A stretch of 64,000 nucleotides of DNA from Aureimonas ureilytica DSM 18598 = NBRC 106430 (GTDB taxonomy: Bacteria > Pseudomonadota > Alphaproteobacteria > Rhizobiales > Rhizobiaceae), in contig NZ_ARQE01000002.1 of NCBI RefSeq assembly GCF_000382705.1, positions 124,001 to 188,000 on the forward strand, read 5' to 3'. The number at the start of each line of letters is the position of its first letter. Position 1 is the first letter of the stretch. A model generated the notes under the pieces. The model had not been told where the DNA came from. It searched no databases and saw only the letters and a program-made list of their open reading frames with translations. A program made the position numbers and the translations under genes. This document shows positions 11,011 through 20,222 of the stretch, piece after piece.

Positions 11011-11038
11011 TTGTCTTTTGTGCATGCCCGGATATGGT
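11011..11038 (+). promoter_or_regulatory. Candidate promoter for the dusB-ntrBC operon
   Basis: TTGTCT (11011-11016), a 16-base spacer and TATGGT (11033-11038). The start point would fall near 11045, only a few bases before the chosen dusB ATG. This would make an almost leaderless message and fits the absence of a Shine-Dalgarno sequence there. Confidence 0.4.
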
Positions 11039-11047
11039 ACAGCGATC

Positions 11048-12115
11048 ATGGTCGAAAACGCGCCAAACGCATCACGTGCCGATATTCCGGGCGATTCGAT
11101 CCCGCCTCATCCGCTCGCGGACTTGGCGGGAGGCGCGTCTGCGGACCTGCGCGTCGTGCTCGCTCCGCTTTCGGGCATCACCGATGTTCCGTTCCGCAGC
11201 CTCGTCCGCTCCTTCGGAACGCGGCTCGTGTTCTCCGAAATGGTGGCGAGCGGCGAACTGGTAAGGGGTGATCGCGAAAGCCGCCTGCGCTCGGCAGCCG
11301 ATGGGGCGGGTGTTCATGCCGTGCAGCTCGCCGGCCGGGAAGCGGAGGCGATGCGACAGGCCGCGCGTGTCGTGGCCGAGGACGGCGCCGATCTCATCGA
11401 CATCAACATGGGCTGCCCCGCCAAGAAGGTTGTGGGCGGCGCGTCCGGCTCCGCCCTGATGCGCGACCTCGACCATGCCGAACGGCTGATCGAGGCGACG
11501 CTCGAAGGGGCAGGTGGCGTCCCAGTCAGTTTGAAGATGCGGCTCGGATGGGACCGCTCGACGATGAACGCCCCGGAGCTCGCTCGGCGAGCCGAGCGGG
11601 CCGGCATCGTCTGGGTCACCGTCCATGGACGGACCCGCGATCAGTTCTACGAGGGCGAGGCGGACTGGCAGGCCATCCGCGCCGTGAAGGAGGCCGTGAC
11701 GCTGCCCGTCGTCGCCAATGGCGATCTCGTCGCGCGCGACCAGCATTCGGCCATTCTGGCAAAGAGCGGGGCGGACGCGGTGATGATCGGGCGCGGCGCC
11801 TGTGGCCGGCCGTGGTTTCCCGCCCTCGTGGCCGGGACGGCGCCAGCCGACCTTCCGCGACGCTCCTTCGAAGCGCTCGTGTCGGCGCATTACGACGCGA
11901 TGCTCAAGCATTACGGCATCGGCCCCGGCCTTCGTCACGCGCGCAAGCATCTTGGCTGGTATCTCGAACGCGCGTCGGTTTCGCCGCAGGCGCGCGCGGA
12001 CCTCCTTCGCGAGAACAGCCATGAGCGCGTCGCAGCCGGCCTGCGAACCCTTCTTTCCGGCATCACGATCGGTGATGTCGATCCCGAACTGCAGCCTTTG
12101 CGGAAAGCGGCCTGA
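11048..12115 (+). CDS. dusB: tRNA-dihydrouridine synthase (NifR3/DusB type)
   Basis: A 355-residue flavoenzyme that reduces specific uridines of tRNA. The FMN barrel motifs are APLSGITDVPFR, DINMGCPAKKVVGG with the catalytic cysteine, TVHGRTRDQFYEG and the GDL/GRGACGRPW phosphate-binding end. The gene heads the nitrogen regulatory operon, as nifR3 does in Rhodobacter and Rhizobium. The reading frame is open far upstream, but the ATG at 11048 is chosen because family homology begins shortly after it and a promoter-like sequence ends just before it. No clear Shine-Dalgarno is seen. ntrB follows four bases after the stop. Confidence 0.93.
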   Translation: MVENAPNASRADIPGDSIPPHPLADLAGGASADLRVVLAPLSGITDVPFRSLVRSFGTRLVFSEMVASGELVRGDRESRLRSAADGAGVHAVQLAGREAEAMRQAARVVAEDGADLIDINMGCPAKKVVGGASGSALMRDLDHAERLIEATLEGAGGVPVSLKMRLGWDRSTMNAPELARRAERAGIVWVTVHGRTRDQFYEGEADWQAIRAVKEAVTLPVVANGDLVARDQHSAILAKSGADAVMIGRGACGRPWFPALVAGTAPADLPRRSFEALVSAHYDAMLKHYGIGPGLRHARKHLGWYLERASVSPQARADLLRENSHERVAAGLRTLLSGITIGDVDPELQPLRKAA

Positions 12116-12118
12116 CCC

Positions 12119-13264
12119 ATGACTTCCGGCGCCGACCACCCCATCTCGAGCAGCGAGATGGGCATCCTCAACGCCCTTCCGCATCCGGTCTTCGTGCTGG
12201 GTCCCGAGAACGGATTCGTGTTGGTGAACTCCGATGCCGAACAGTTCTTCTCGGCCAGCGCGGCGAGCCTGTCGCGACGCAATCTCGGCCATTTCATTCC
12301 CCATGACAGCCCGATCTTCGGCTTGATCGAGCAGGTGCGCCGGCACGATTCGCGGATCAGCGAGTATCGTGTGGACGTGTCGTCGCCGCGGCTCGGCGGC
12401 GAGCGGCTGGTGGATGTCTATGTGTCGAGCCTGGGAGAAACGCCCGGCCATGTCGTGGTCATGGTCCAGCTGCGCTCGATCGCCGACAAGATGGACCGGC
12501 AGCTGACGCATCGCTCGGCGGCGCGGACCGTGACGGGCCTTGCCGCGATGCTCGCGCACGAAATCCGCAACCCGCTGTCGGGCATCAAGGGCGCCGCGCA
12601 GCTTCTGGAAGCCTCGGCGAACGACGATGACCGCGTTCTGACCCGGCTGATCCAGGAAGAAAGCGACCGGATCGTCAAGCTGGTGGACCGGATGGAGGTC
12701 TTCTCCGATCAGCGCCCGATCGAGCGCTCGGCGGTCAACATCCACTCCGTTCTGGAGCATGTGAAGACGCTGGCCAAGAGCGGCTTCGCGCGGGGCATCC
12801 GCATTCAGGAAACCTACGATCCCTCGCTTCCGTCGGTTTATGCGAACCGGGATCAGCTCATCCAGGTCTTCATCAATCTCCTGAAGAACGCGAGCGAGGC
12901 CTTGGCGGGCCGGGAGAACGCCGAGATCCATCTCTCGACGGCGTTCCGGCCGGGTGTTCGCCTGTCGGTGCCCGGCACCAAGTCGCGCGTGACGCTGCCG
13001 CTCGAATTCATCGTGGAGGACAACGGCGTCGGCGTGCCGCAGGACATCCGCGAGCACATTTTCGACCCGTTCGTGACGACCAAGCCGAGCGGCACGGGCC
13101 TCGGGCTCGCGCTCGTCGCCAAGATCGTCGGCGACCACGGCGGAGTCATCGAGTGCGAATCCCAACCGGGCCGCACGAGCTTTCGAATCCTCATGCCCGC
13201 CTGGGCCGACCCGGGCAGCTTTGACACCTCGACCTCTCGGAATACGGGAAAGCGGACGCGATAA
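12119..13264 (+). CDS. ntrB: Nitrogen regulation sensor kinase NtrB
   Basis: A 381-residue cytoplasmic histidine kinase/phosphatase that, under control of the PII protein, phosphorylates NtrC. It has an N-terminal PAS domain ([21 protein letters not shown]), the phosphoacceptor His147 in [16 protein letters not shown], the N-box [10 protein letters not shown] and glycine boxes DNGVGVP and GTGLGLALV. No membrane segment is present, as expected for NtrB. It starts four bases after the dusB stop and its own stop overlaps the ntrC start by one base. The PII protein GlnB is encoded at 43866 in this window. Confidence 0.95.
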   Translation: MTSGADHPISSSEMGILNALPHPVFVLGPENGFVLVNSDAEQFFSASAASLSRRNLGHFIPHDSPIFGLIEQVRRHDSRISEYRVDVSSPRLGGERLVDVYVSSLGETPGHVVVMVQLRSIADKMDRQLTHRSAARTVTGLAAMLAHEIRNPLSGIKGAAQLLEASANDDDRVLTRLIQEESDRIVKLVDRMEVFSDQRPIERSAVNIHSVLEHVKTLAKSGFARGIRIQETYDPSLPSVYANRDQLIQVFINLLKNASEALAGRENAEIHLSTAFRPGVRLSVPGTKSRVTLPLEFIVEDNGVGVPQDIREHIFDPFVTTKPSGTGLGLALVAKIVGDHGGVIECESQPGRTSFRILMPAWADPGSFDTSTSRNTGKRTR

Positions 13265-14712
13265 TGGCATCTTCCCAAATCCTCGTTGCCGACGACGACG
13301 CCGCGATCCGGACGGTTCTCTCGCAGGCCCTGATGCGCGCGGGCTTCGAAGTGCGCGTGACCTCGAACATCGCGACGCTCTGGCGCTGGGTCAGCGCCGG
13401 TGACGGCGATCTCGTCATCACCGACGTCCTGATGCCGGACGGCAGCGTCTTCGACACGCTGCCCAAGATGAAGAACACGCGGCCCGACCTGCCGATCATC
13501 GTCATGAGCGCGCAGAACACGTTCATGACGGCGATCAAGGCGTCGGAGAAGGGCGCCTACGACTACATTCCCAAACCCTTCGATCTGACCGAACTCATCT
13601 CGATCGTGCGGCGCGCCCTGGCCGAGCCGAAGAACGCGATGCGGCTCGCCAAGGCCGACGAGAATGGCGAGACCATTCCGCTCGTCGGTCGCTCGCCGGC
13701 CATGCAGGAAATCTACCGCGCGCTGGCGCGCATGATGCAGACCGACCTCACCGTGACGATCACGGGCGAGTCGGGCACGGGCAAGGAGCTGGTTGCCCGC
13801 GCGCTGCACGATTACGGCCGCCGTCGCAAAGGCCCGTTCGTCGCCATCAACATGGCGGCGATCCCGCGTGATCTCATCGAATCCGAGCTCTTCGGCCATG
13901 AGAAGGGCGCTTTCACGGGCGCGCAAACGCGCACGAGCGGGCGGTTCGAACAGGCCGAGGGCGGCACGCTGTTTCTGGACGAGATCGGCGACATGCCGAT
14001 GGAAGCGCAGACCCGCCTTCTGCGCGTGCTTCAGCAGGGCGAATACACGGTGGTCGGCGGGCGCACGGCGATCGCGACGGACGTTCGCATCGTCGCGGCG
14101 ACCAACAAGGATCTGCGCCAGCTGATCCAGCGCGGACTGTTCCGCGAGGACCTGTTCTACCGGCTGAACGTCGTGCCGCTTCGCCTGCCGCCGCTGCGCG
14201 AGCGCATCGAGGATCTGGCCGACCTGACGCAGCATTTCTTCGCGATGGTCCAGAAGGAGGGCCTGTCGCGCAAGACGCTGACGCCGGGGGCGCTCGACGT
14301 GATGCGGCGCTATTCCTGGCCCGGCAACGTGCGCGAGCTCGAAAACCTCGTGCGGCGTCTGTCGGCACTTTATCCGCAGGACGAGATCACGGCCGAGTTG
14401 ATCGAGCACGAGCTCGCCAACGATCACGCCAAGTCGCCGGGCGGTGACGGGGACTCCGGCAAGCCGATCGATCTCTCGGCCGCCGTGGAAAAGTACCTAG
14501 CCGACTACTTCTCCTCCTATGGCAACGACCTGCCACCGCCGGGACTTCATGGGCGCATCCTGCGGGAAGTGGAATATCCCCTGATCGCGGCCGCGCTTGC
14601 CGCCACGCGCGGCAATCAGGTAAAAGCGGCCGATCTTCTTGGCGTGAACAGAAACACGCTTCGCAAGAAAATCCGCGATCTCGACATTTCGATCGTTCGG
14701 TCCATCCGTTAA
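13264..14712 (+). CDS. ntrC: Nitrogen response regulator NtrC (sigma-54 activator)
   Basis: A 482-residue enhancer-binding protein. The receiver domain has the phosphoacceptor Asp54 in [10 protein letters not shown]. The central AAA+ domain has Walker A GESGTGKE, an intact sigma-54 contact loop GAFTGA and Walker [15 protein letters not shown] Fis-type helix-turn-helix ([21 protein letters not shown]) lies at the C terminus. All elements needed for sigma-54 activation are therefore present, in contrast to NtrX downstream. A likely target in this window is the sigma-54-type promoter before glnB-glnA. Confidence 0.96.
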   Translation: MASSQILVADDDAAIRTVLSQALMRAGFEVRVTSNIATLWRWVSAGDGDLVITDVLMPDGSVFDTLPKMKNTRPDLPIIVMSAQNTFMTAIKASEKGAYDYIPKPFDLTELISIVRRALAEPKNAMRLAKADENGETIPLVGRSPAMQEIYRALARMMQTDLTVTITGESGTGKELVARALHDYGRRRKGPFVAINMAAIPRDLIESELFGHEKGAFTGAQTRTSGRFEQAEGGTLFLDEIGDMPMEAQTRLLRVLQQGEYTVVGGRTAIATDVRIVAATNKDLRQLIQRGLFREDLFYRLNVVPLRLPPLRERIEDLADLTQHFFAMVQKEGLSRKTLTPGALDVMRRYSWPGNVRELENLVRRLSALYPQDEITAELIEHELANDHAKSPGGDGDSGKPIDLSAAVEKYLADYFSSYGNDLPPPGLHGRILREVEYPLIAAALAATRGNQVKAADLLGVNRNTLRKKIRDLDISIVRSIR

Positions 14713-14784
14713 GATTCGAACAATAGTCGTTGTATTTCCGCCACATTGTGTTGCAATCGTGTCACTTTCGTATAGGGTAGTGGC

Positions 14785-17037
14785 ATGATGGCGGCTTACA
14801 CGATCCCGAATGAGGCAGAAGCGCCGGCGCTGGGCGAGCGACGGCGCTTCATGCTGATTCCCGGCATTCTGGCGGTCGCCGGGGCGCTGATCACCGGCGC
14901 GATCTCCTTCGTCGTCCTGATGGGACTGACCTCGATCGCGCCCACCGATACGGTCGTGCGCATCGCGTCGCTGGTGAACGGCGTCTTCGTTCTTCTGCTC
15001 TGCGGGCTGATCGGGCGCGAAGTGCTGCGCATGACGCGCGCCCGGCGAACGGGCAAGGCCGCCTCGCGCCTTCATGTGCGCATCGTCATCCTGTTTTCGA
15101 TCGTCGCTGCCATTCCGGCGCTTCTGGTGGCCATCGTCGCCGGCATCACGCTCGATCTCGGGCTCGATCGCTGGTTCGAGATTCGCACGCGAACGATCGT
15201 CGAGTCCTCCACCAGCGTCGCCCGGGCCTATGTCAACGAGAACGCGCGCAACCTGCAGGGTTCGACGCTGTCCATGGCGTATGATCTCGGGGCACAGCGC
15301 CAGCTTTTCGACCTCGACCGATCGGGTTTCGCCGCGCTGATGACGGAACAGGCGAGGGGGCGTTCGCTTCTCGGGGCGCAGCTTCTGCGCGCCGACGGCA
15401 CGCCGTTCCTGCGCGCCGACATCCCGGTCGAGCGGCCGCTTCCGGTGCCGCCCGCCGACGCGCTGGAACAGGCAGCACAGGGCAATCTCGTCTTCATTCC
15501 GCCGGGGGTGACCAATCTGGTCGGCGCGGTGACGAAGCTCCGCGGCTTCGGCGACGTCTATCTCTACACGGTCCGGGTCGTGGACCCCGACGTCATCGCC
15601 GCGCTTCGCCTCATGGAAGACCGCACGGCGGAATATTCGGGCCTGGAGAAGAACCGCTTCAATCTCCAGATCGCCTTTGCGCTTCTTTATCTCGGCATCA
15701 CGCTGATCGTTCTCCTGTCCGCGATCTGGACCGGCATCGGTGTGGCGGATCGGCTCGTGCGACCGATCCGGCTCCTGATCGGGGCGGCGGACGAGGTCAG
15801 CGAAGGCAATCTCGACGTCTCGGTTCCGGTCCGCACGTCGGACGGCGATGTCGGCTCGCTCTCCAACACGTTCAACAACATGATCCGTCAGCTTCGCAGC
15901 CAGCGGCGTGAGCTGGTGAGCGCCAAGGACGTGATCGACGAGCGTCGTCGCTTCACCGAAGCGGTGCTTTCGGGCGTCACCGCCGGCGTCATGGGCGTCG
16001 ATGTCGACGGCTCGATCAGCATGTTGAACCCATCCGCCGAGCGCATTCTTGGAACCAGCTCCGCCGAGGCCGTCGGCGATCCGCTGGCCGCGCATTTCCC
16101 GCTGATCGGGGAGGTCTACGAGGCCGCCAAGCACTCGCGCCATCGCGAGCACCAGGAGCAGATCAAGCTGCGGGCGCGCGATCGCGAGAGGGTGCTGACC
16201 ATTCGCGTCACCTCCGAGGAAAGCGGCGAAGGGCACCAGCGCAGCGTCATCACGATCGACGACATCACCGATCTCGTGGATGCGCAGCGCTCCTCCGCCT
16301 GGGCCGATGTCGCGCGCCGCATCGCACACGAGATCAAGAACCCGCTGACCCCGATCCAGCTGTCGGCCGAGCGCATCCGCCGCCGTTACGGGAAGACGAT
16401 CGAGGGCGATCGCGAGGTCTTCGATCGCTGCATCGACACGATCATCCGGCAGGTCTCGGATATCGGCCGCATGGTGGACGAGTTCTCCACCTTCGCGCGC
16501 ATGCCCAAACCCAAGCTCGAGGACAAGGACCTGCGCGAAGCGCTTCGCGAGGCGGTCTTCATGCGCGAGATGGGTGAACACGGAATCCAGTTCGAGACGC
16601 AGTTCGGCGACGCGCCGCTTCTCGGCTCCTTCGACGTGCGACTTCTGTCGCAGGCCTTCGGCAATCTCGTGAAGAACGCCGTGGAAGCGATGGAAACGCT
16701 GGAGAACCACGAGGGCCGGATCGCGATTCGCGCCAAGCCGGGGCTCGACACGCATGTCATCGAGATCGAAGACAACGGAAAAGGCTTCCCGACGGAGAAT
16801 CGCGATCGCCTGCTCGAGCCCTATATGACGACGCGCGAAAAGGGCACGGGCCTCGGCCTGGCGATCGTTCGCAAGATCATCGAGGAGCACGGCGGCACGA
16901 TCGAACTCGACGATCGGCCGGACGGACAGGCCGGCGCGCTCGTGCGCATCCGGCTTCCGGCCTCCAGCCACCCGCATCAAACCGACCGGTCCATCGACGC
17001 TGGTCATCTATCCAATCAGACGAATGGTGAACACTGA
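14785..17037 (+). CDS. ntrY: Membrane nitrogen sensor kinase NtrY
   Basis: A 750-residue inner-membrane histidine kinase paired with NtrX. The N-terminal half has membrane helices near residues 20-45, 55-75 and 95-120, then an extracytoplasmic region closed by a helix near residue 295 (FALLYLGITLIVLLSAI). A HAMP domain (RLVRPIRLLIGAADEVSEG), a PAS domain (FTEAVLSGVTAGVMGVD) and the kinase core follow, with phosphoacceptor histidine in ARRIAHEIKNPLTPIQ, NLVKNAVEAM and GTGLGLAIV. A 72-base gap separates it from ntrC and may hold its own promoter. Its stop overlaps the ntrX start. Confidence 0.95.
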   Translation: MMAAYTIPNEAEAPALGERRRFMLIPGILAVAGALITGAISFVVLMGLTSIAPTDTVVRIASLVNGVFVLLLCGLIGREVLRMTRARRTGKAASRLHVRIVILFSIVAAIPALLVAIVAGITLDLGLDRWFEIRTRTIVESSTSVARAYVNENARNLQGSTLSMAYDLGAQRQLFDLDRSGFAALMTEQARGRSLLGAQLLRADGTPFLRADIPVERPLPVPPADALEQAAQGNLVFIPPGVTNLVGAVTKLRGFGDVYLYTVRVVDPDVIAALRLMEDRTAEYSGLEKNRFNLQIAFALLYLGITLIVLLSAIWTGIGVADRLVRPIRLLIGAADEVSEGNLDVSVPVRTSDGDVGSLSNTFNNMIRQLRSQRRELVSAKDVIDERRRFTEAVLSGVTAGVMGVDVDGSISMLNPSAERILGTSSAEAVGDPLAAHFPLIGEVYEAAKHSRHREHQEQIKLRARDRERVLTIRVTSEESGEGHQRSVITIDDITDLVDAQRSSAWADVARRIAHEIKNPLTPIQLSAERIRRRYGKTIEGDREVFDRCIDTIIRQVSDIGRMVDEFSTFARMPKPKLEDKDLREALREAVFMREMGEHGIQFETQFGDAPLLGSFDVRLLSQAFGNLVKNAVEAMETLENHEGRIAIRAKPGLDTHVIEIEDNGKGFPTENRDRLLEPYMTTREKGTGLGLAIVRKIIEEHGGTIELDDRPDGQAGALVRIRLPASSHPHQTDRSIDAGHLSNQTNGEH

Positions 17038-18398
17038 TGGCATCGGACATCCTGGTCGTCGATGACGAGGCCGATATCCGGGAACTCGTGGCCGGTCTCC
17101 TCGAAGACGAGGGACACGAGACGCGAACGGCCAGCAATTCGGACATGGCGTTGCAGGCGATCGCCGACCGCGCGCCCCGGCTGATCTTTCTGGACATCTG
17201 GCTGCAGGGCAGCCGGCTGGACGGGCTCGACCTCCTGGACGCGATCAAGGCCCAGCATCCGGAGATCCCGGTGGTCATGATCTCCGGCCACGGCAATATC
17301 GAGACCGCCGTCTCGGCCATCCGGCGCGGCGCCTACGACTATATCGAGAAGCCCTTCAAGGCCGACCGGTTGGTGCTGATCGCCGAGCGCGCGCTCGAAA
17401 CCTCGAAGCTGAAGCGCGAGATCATCGAGCTGCGTCGCCGCTCGTCGGACTCGCCCGAGCTCATCGGCAAGTCGCAGCCGATGAACCAGCTGCGCCAGAC
17501 GATCGAGCGCGTCGCGCCGACCAACAGCCGCATCATGATCCTCGGTCCTTCGGGCTCGGGGAAGGAAATGGTGGCGCGCGCCATCCACGGCGCCAGCGCC
17601 CGCGCCAAGGGACCGTTCGTCGTCCTGAACGCGGCGGCGATCACGCCCGAGCGGATGGAGATCGAGCTGTTCGGCACGGACACGCCGCCGGGCGTCGAGC
17701 GCAAGATCGGCGCGCTCGAGGAAGCCCATGGCGGCGTTCTCTATCTCGACGAGATCGGCGACATGCCGCGCGAGACGCAGAACAAGATCCTGCGCGTCCT
17801 GACCGACCAGACCTTCGAGCGCGTCGGCGGCACGAAGAAGGTGAAGGTCGACGTCCGCATCATCTCCTCGACCGCGCAGAACCTCGAATCGCTCATCGCC
17901 GAAGGCTCGTTCCGCGAGGACCTGTTCCATCGTCTGGCCGTGGTGCCGATCATGGTCCCGCCGCTGGCGGACCGCCGGGCGGACATTCCGCTCCTGATCG
18001 AAACCTTCATGAAGCAGATCGGCGAGCAGACCGGCATCAAGCCCAAAGCCCTCAGCCCCGAGGCGCTCGCCGTGCTTCAGTCGAGCGACTGGCCCGGCAA
18101 CATCCGTCAGCTGCGCAACAATATCGAGCGCCTGATGATCCTGTCGCGGCAGGACGACGCAGAGCACATCTCGGCAGACATGCTGCCGCGCGAGGTCAGC
18201 GACATGCTTCCGCGCACGCCGAGCCAGTCCGACGGGCGCATTCTGGCGCTGCCGCTGCGCGATGCCCGTGAGGTGTTCGAGAAGGAATATCTCGTCGCGC
18301 AGATCAACCGCTTCGGCGGCAACATCTCGCGCACGGCGGAGTTCGTCGGCATGGAGCGCTCCGCCTTGCATCGCAAGCTCAAGTCTCTCGGCATCTGA
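17037..18398 (+). CDS. ntrX: Response regulator NtrX lacking the GAFTGA loop
   Basis: A 453-residue NtrC-family regulator: receiver domain with Asp53 in IFLDIWLQGS, AAA+ domain with Walker A LGPSGSGKEMVARAIHG and Walker [14 protein letters not shown], and a C-terminal Fis-type helix ending SRTAEFVGMERSALHRKLK. Between the Walker motifs the segment is MEIELFGTDTPPGVERK, so the GAFTGA loop that contacts sigma-54 is missing. I recall this as a property of alphaproteobacterial NtrX, which is thought to act without sigma-54. It overlaps ntrY by one base and precedes trkA by 21 bases. Confidence 0.95.
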   Translation: MASDILVVDDEADIRELVAGLLEDEGHETRTASNSDMALQAIADRAPRLIFLDIWLQGSRLDGLDLLDAIKAQHPEIPVVMISGHGNIETAVSAIRRGAYDYIEKPFKADRLVLIAERALETSKLKREIIELRRRSSDSPELIGKSQPMNQLRQTIERVAPTNSRIMILGPSGSGKEMVARAIHGASARAKGPFVVLNAAAITPERMEIELFGTDTPPGVERKIGALEEAHGGVLYLDEIGDMPRETQNKILRVLTDQTFERVGGTKKVKVDVRIISSTAQNLESLIAEGSFREDLFHRLAVVPIMVPPLADRRADIPLLIETFMKQIGEQTGIKPKALSPEALAVLQSSDWPGNIRQLRNNIERLMILSRQDDAEHISADMLPREVSDMLPRTPSQSDGRILALPLRDAREVFEKEYLVAQINRFGGNISRTAEFVGMERSALHRKLKSLGI

Positions 18399-18419
18399 CG
18401 GCCGAGCGAAAGGAGCACC

Positions 18420-19796
18420 GTGCGGATCGTCATTTGCGGGGCCGGACAGGTCGGCTACGGCATTGCCGAGCGCCTGGCGGCCGAACAGAACGACGTGTCG
18501 GTGATCGACACGTCACCCGTGCTCGTCAATGCGCTGCGCGAGCGCATCGACGCGCGCGGCATCGTCGGCCACGGCGCCTATCCCGAGGTGCTGGCCGAAG
18601 CGGGCGCCGCCGAGGCGGACATGCTGATTGCCGTGACCTTGCACGACGAGGTCAACATGATGGCCTGTCAGGTCGCGCATTCGATCTTCAACGTGCCGCT
18701 GAAGATCGCTCGCGTGCGCGCGCAATCCTATCTGCAGCCGCATTGGCAGACGCTGTTCTCGACCGATCAACTGCCGATCGACGTCGTGATTTCGCCGGAG
18801 ATCGAAGTCGCGGAAATGGTCATGCGCCGAATCGCGCTGCCCGGCGCGGTGGATTCGGTCCGCTTCTCCAGCGGCACGATTGCGCTTCTCGCCATCGAGT
18901 GCCGCGAGGAATGCCCGATCCTCAACATGCCGCTCGGCCAGCTCTCCGCCCTGTTCCCAGACCTCGGCGCGACGGTCGTCGGCATTTTCCGCGACGAGGA
19001 CCTGTTCATTCCCAATTCGGCCGACCAGCTCTATGCGAACGACCTCGCCTATGTCGTCGTGGAGCAGGTGAATGTCAGCCGGACGCTGGTTCTCTTCGGG
19101 CACGAAGAGCCGGAGGCCGGGCGCATCGTGATCGCCGGCGGCGGCAATGTCGGTCTCGCCGTCGCGCGCTCCATGGAGCGGCAGAAGACGTCCAAGCGGC
19201 TCCGCGTCATCGAGGCCGACGGGCTGAAGGCGCACAAGCTCGCCGACGAGCTTCGGCGCACGACGGTCATCAATGGCAGCGCGCTCGATCCGTCGATCTT
19301 GAAGGAAGCCGATATCGGCGACGCCGATCTGATGGTTGCCCTGACCAACGACGATCAGGTCAACATCCTGTCGAGCGCGCTCGCAAAACGCCTCGGCGCG
19401 AAATCGAACCTCGTTCTCCTGAACGGGCGCACCTATCACGAGCTGTCGCGCAGCTTCGGGGTGGATTCGGTGATCGATCCGAAATCCGTCACCATCTCTC
19501 GCGTGCTCCAGCACGTGCGCCGTGGGCGCATTCGCGCGGTTCATTCGGTTCAGAACGGCGTGGCGGAAGTGATCGAGGTGGAGGCGTTGGACACCTCTCC
19601 CTTGGTCGGCCGTCCCTTGCACGAATTGAACCTGCCGGACGGCCTGCGCATCGGCGCCATCTCCCGGAACGGCATCTTCATTCGCCCGAACGCGCAGACC
19701 CGCATCCAGGCGAAGGATCATGTCGTCATCTTCGTGCGTTCGAGCGCCGTGCGGCAGGTCGAGCAGTTCTTCCGGGTCAGCCTGGAGTTCTTTTGA
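18420..19796 (+). CDS. trkA: Trk potassium uptake regulatory protein TrkA
   Basis: A 458-residue peripheral membrane protein that gates the TrkH/TrkG potassium channel in response to nucleotides. It is a duplicated RCK unit: two NAD-binding folds (VICGAGQVGYGIAERLA at residues 3-19 and VIAGGGNVGLAVARSM near 237), each followed by a TrkA-C domain. The start is GTG at 18420, supported by AAGGAG five bases upstream and a normal N terminus. No trkH is in the window. It follows ntrX closely and probably belongs to the same transcript. Confidence 0.95.
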   Translation: MRIVICGAGQVGYGIAERLAAEQNDVSVIDTSPVLVNALRERIDARGIVGHGAYPEVLAEAGAAEADMLIAVTLHDEVNMMACQVAHSIFNVPLKIARVRAQSYLQPHWQTLFSTDQLPIDVVISPEIEVAEMVMRRIALPGAVDSVRFSSGTIALLAIECREECPILNMPLGQLSALFPDLGATVVGIFRDEDLFIPNSADQLYANDLAYVVVEQVNVSRTLVLFGHEEPEAGRIVIAGGGNVGLAVARSMERQKTSKRLRVIEADGLKAHKLADELRRTTVINGSALDPSILKEADIGDADLMVALTNDDQVNILSSALAKRLGAKSNLVLLNGRTYHELSRSFGVDSVIDPKSVTISRVLQHVRRGRIRAVHSVQNGVAEVIEVEALDTSPLVGRPLHELNLPDGLRIGAISRNGIFIRPNAQTRIQAKDHVVIFVRSSAVRQVEQFFRVSLEFF

Positions 19797-19976
19797 CCGG
19801 TTAATCCTCGATCGCGACGATTTCGATTGGGCCGGTCCCGTCATCGGCTTGAAACGAATCGAAGGAATGGTCGAAATAGGCCGAGGGAGCAGACCGGAAC
19901 GCCTCCTTCGAACCAAAACAAGCACGTCCCGGCGCATCAACGCTTCGGGCAAGCCAAGAAGAGTGACGAACCGCCC

Positions 19977-20222
19977 ATGGCCGACCGCCTTCCCAATCTG
20001 CAGGACCTGTTTCTCAACACGGTCCGCAAGCAGAAGATTTCCCTGACGATTTTTCTCGTGAACGGCGTCAAGCTGACGGGCGTCGTCACCTCGTTCGACA
20101 ATTTTTGCGTGCTTCTTCGGCGCGATGGCCACTCGCAACTTGTCTATAAGCACGCCATATCCACCATCATGCCGTCGCAACCGGTCAACATGAACGACGG
20201 CGAAGAAGGCGGGAAGGTCTGA
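19977..20222 (+). CDS. hfq: RNA chaperone Hfq
   Basis: An 81-residue hexameric Sm-like protein that pairs small RNAs with messages. The Sm1 motif ([20 protein letters not shown]) and the Sm2 block with YKHAIST are intact, and a short acidic tail follows. The ATG at 19977 gives the standard family length; the frame is open upstream but without homology. The 180-base gap after trkA is long enough for its own promoter. The stop codon is followed directly by the TTG start of hflX, the usual hfq-hflX arrangement. Confidence 0.97.
   Translation: MADRLPNLQDLFLNTVRKQKISLTIFLVNGVKLTGVVTSFDNFCVLLRRDGHSQLVYKHAISTIMPSQPVNMNDGEEGGKV

Noticed and set aside
17650-17710. A suspected deletion or frameshift in the ntrX AAA+ domain.
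   Set aside because: The frame is intact on both sides and loss of GAFTGA is a known trait of NtrX proteins, so it is not gene decay.
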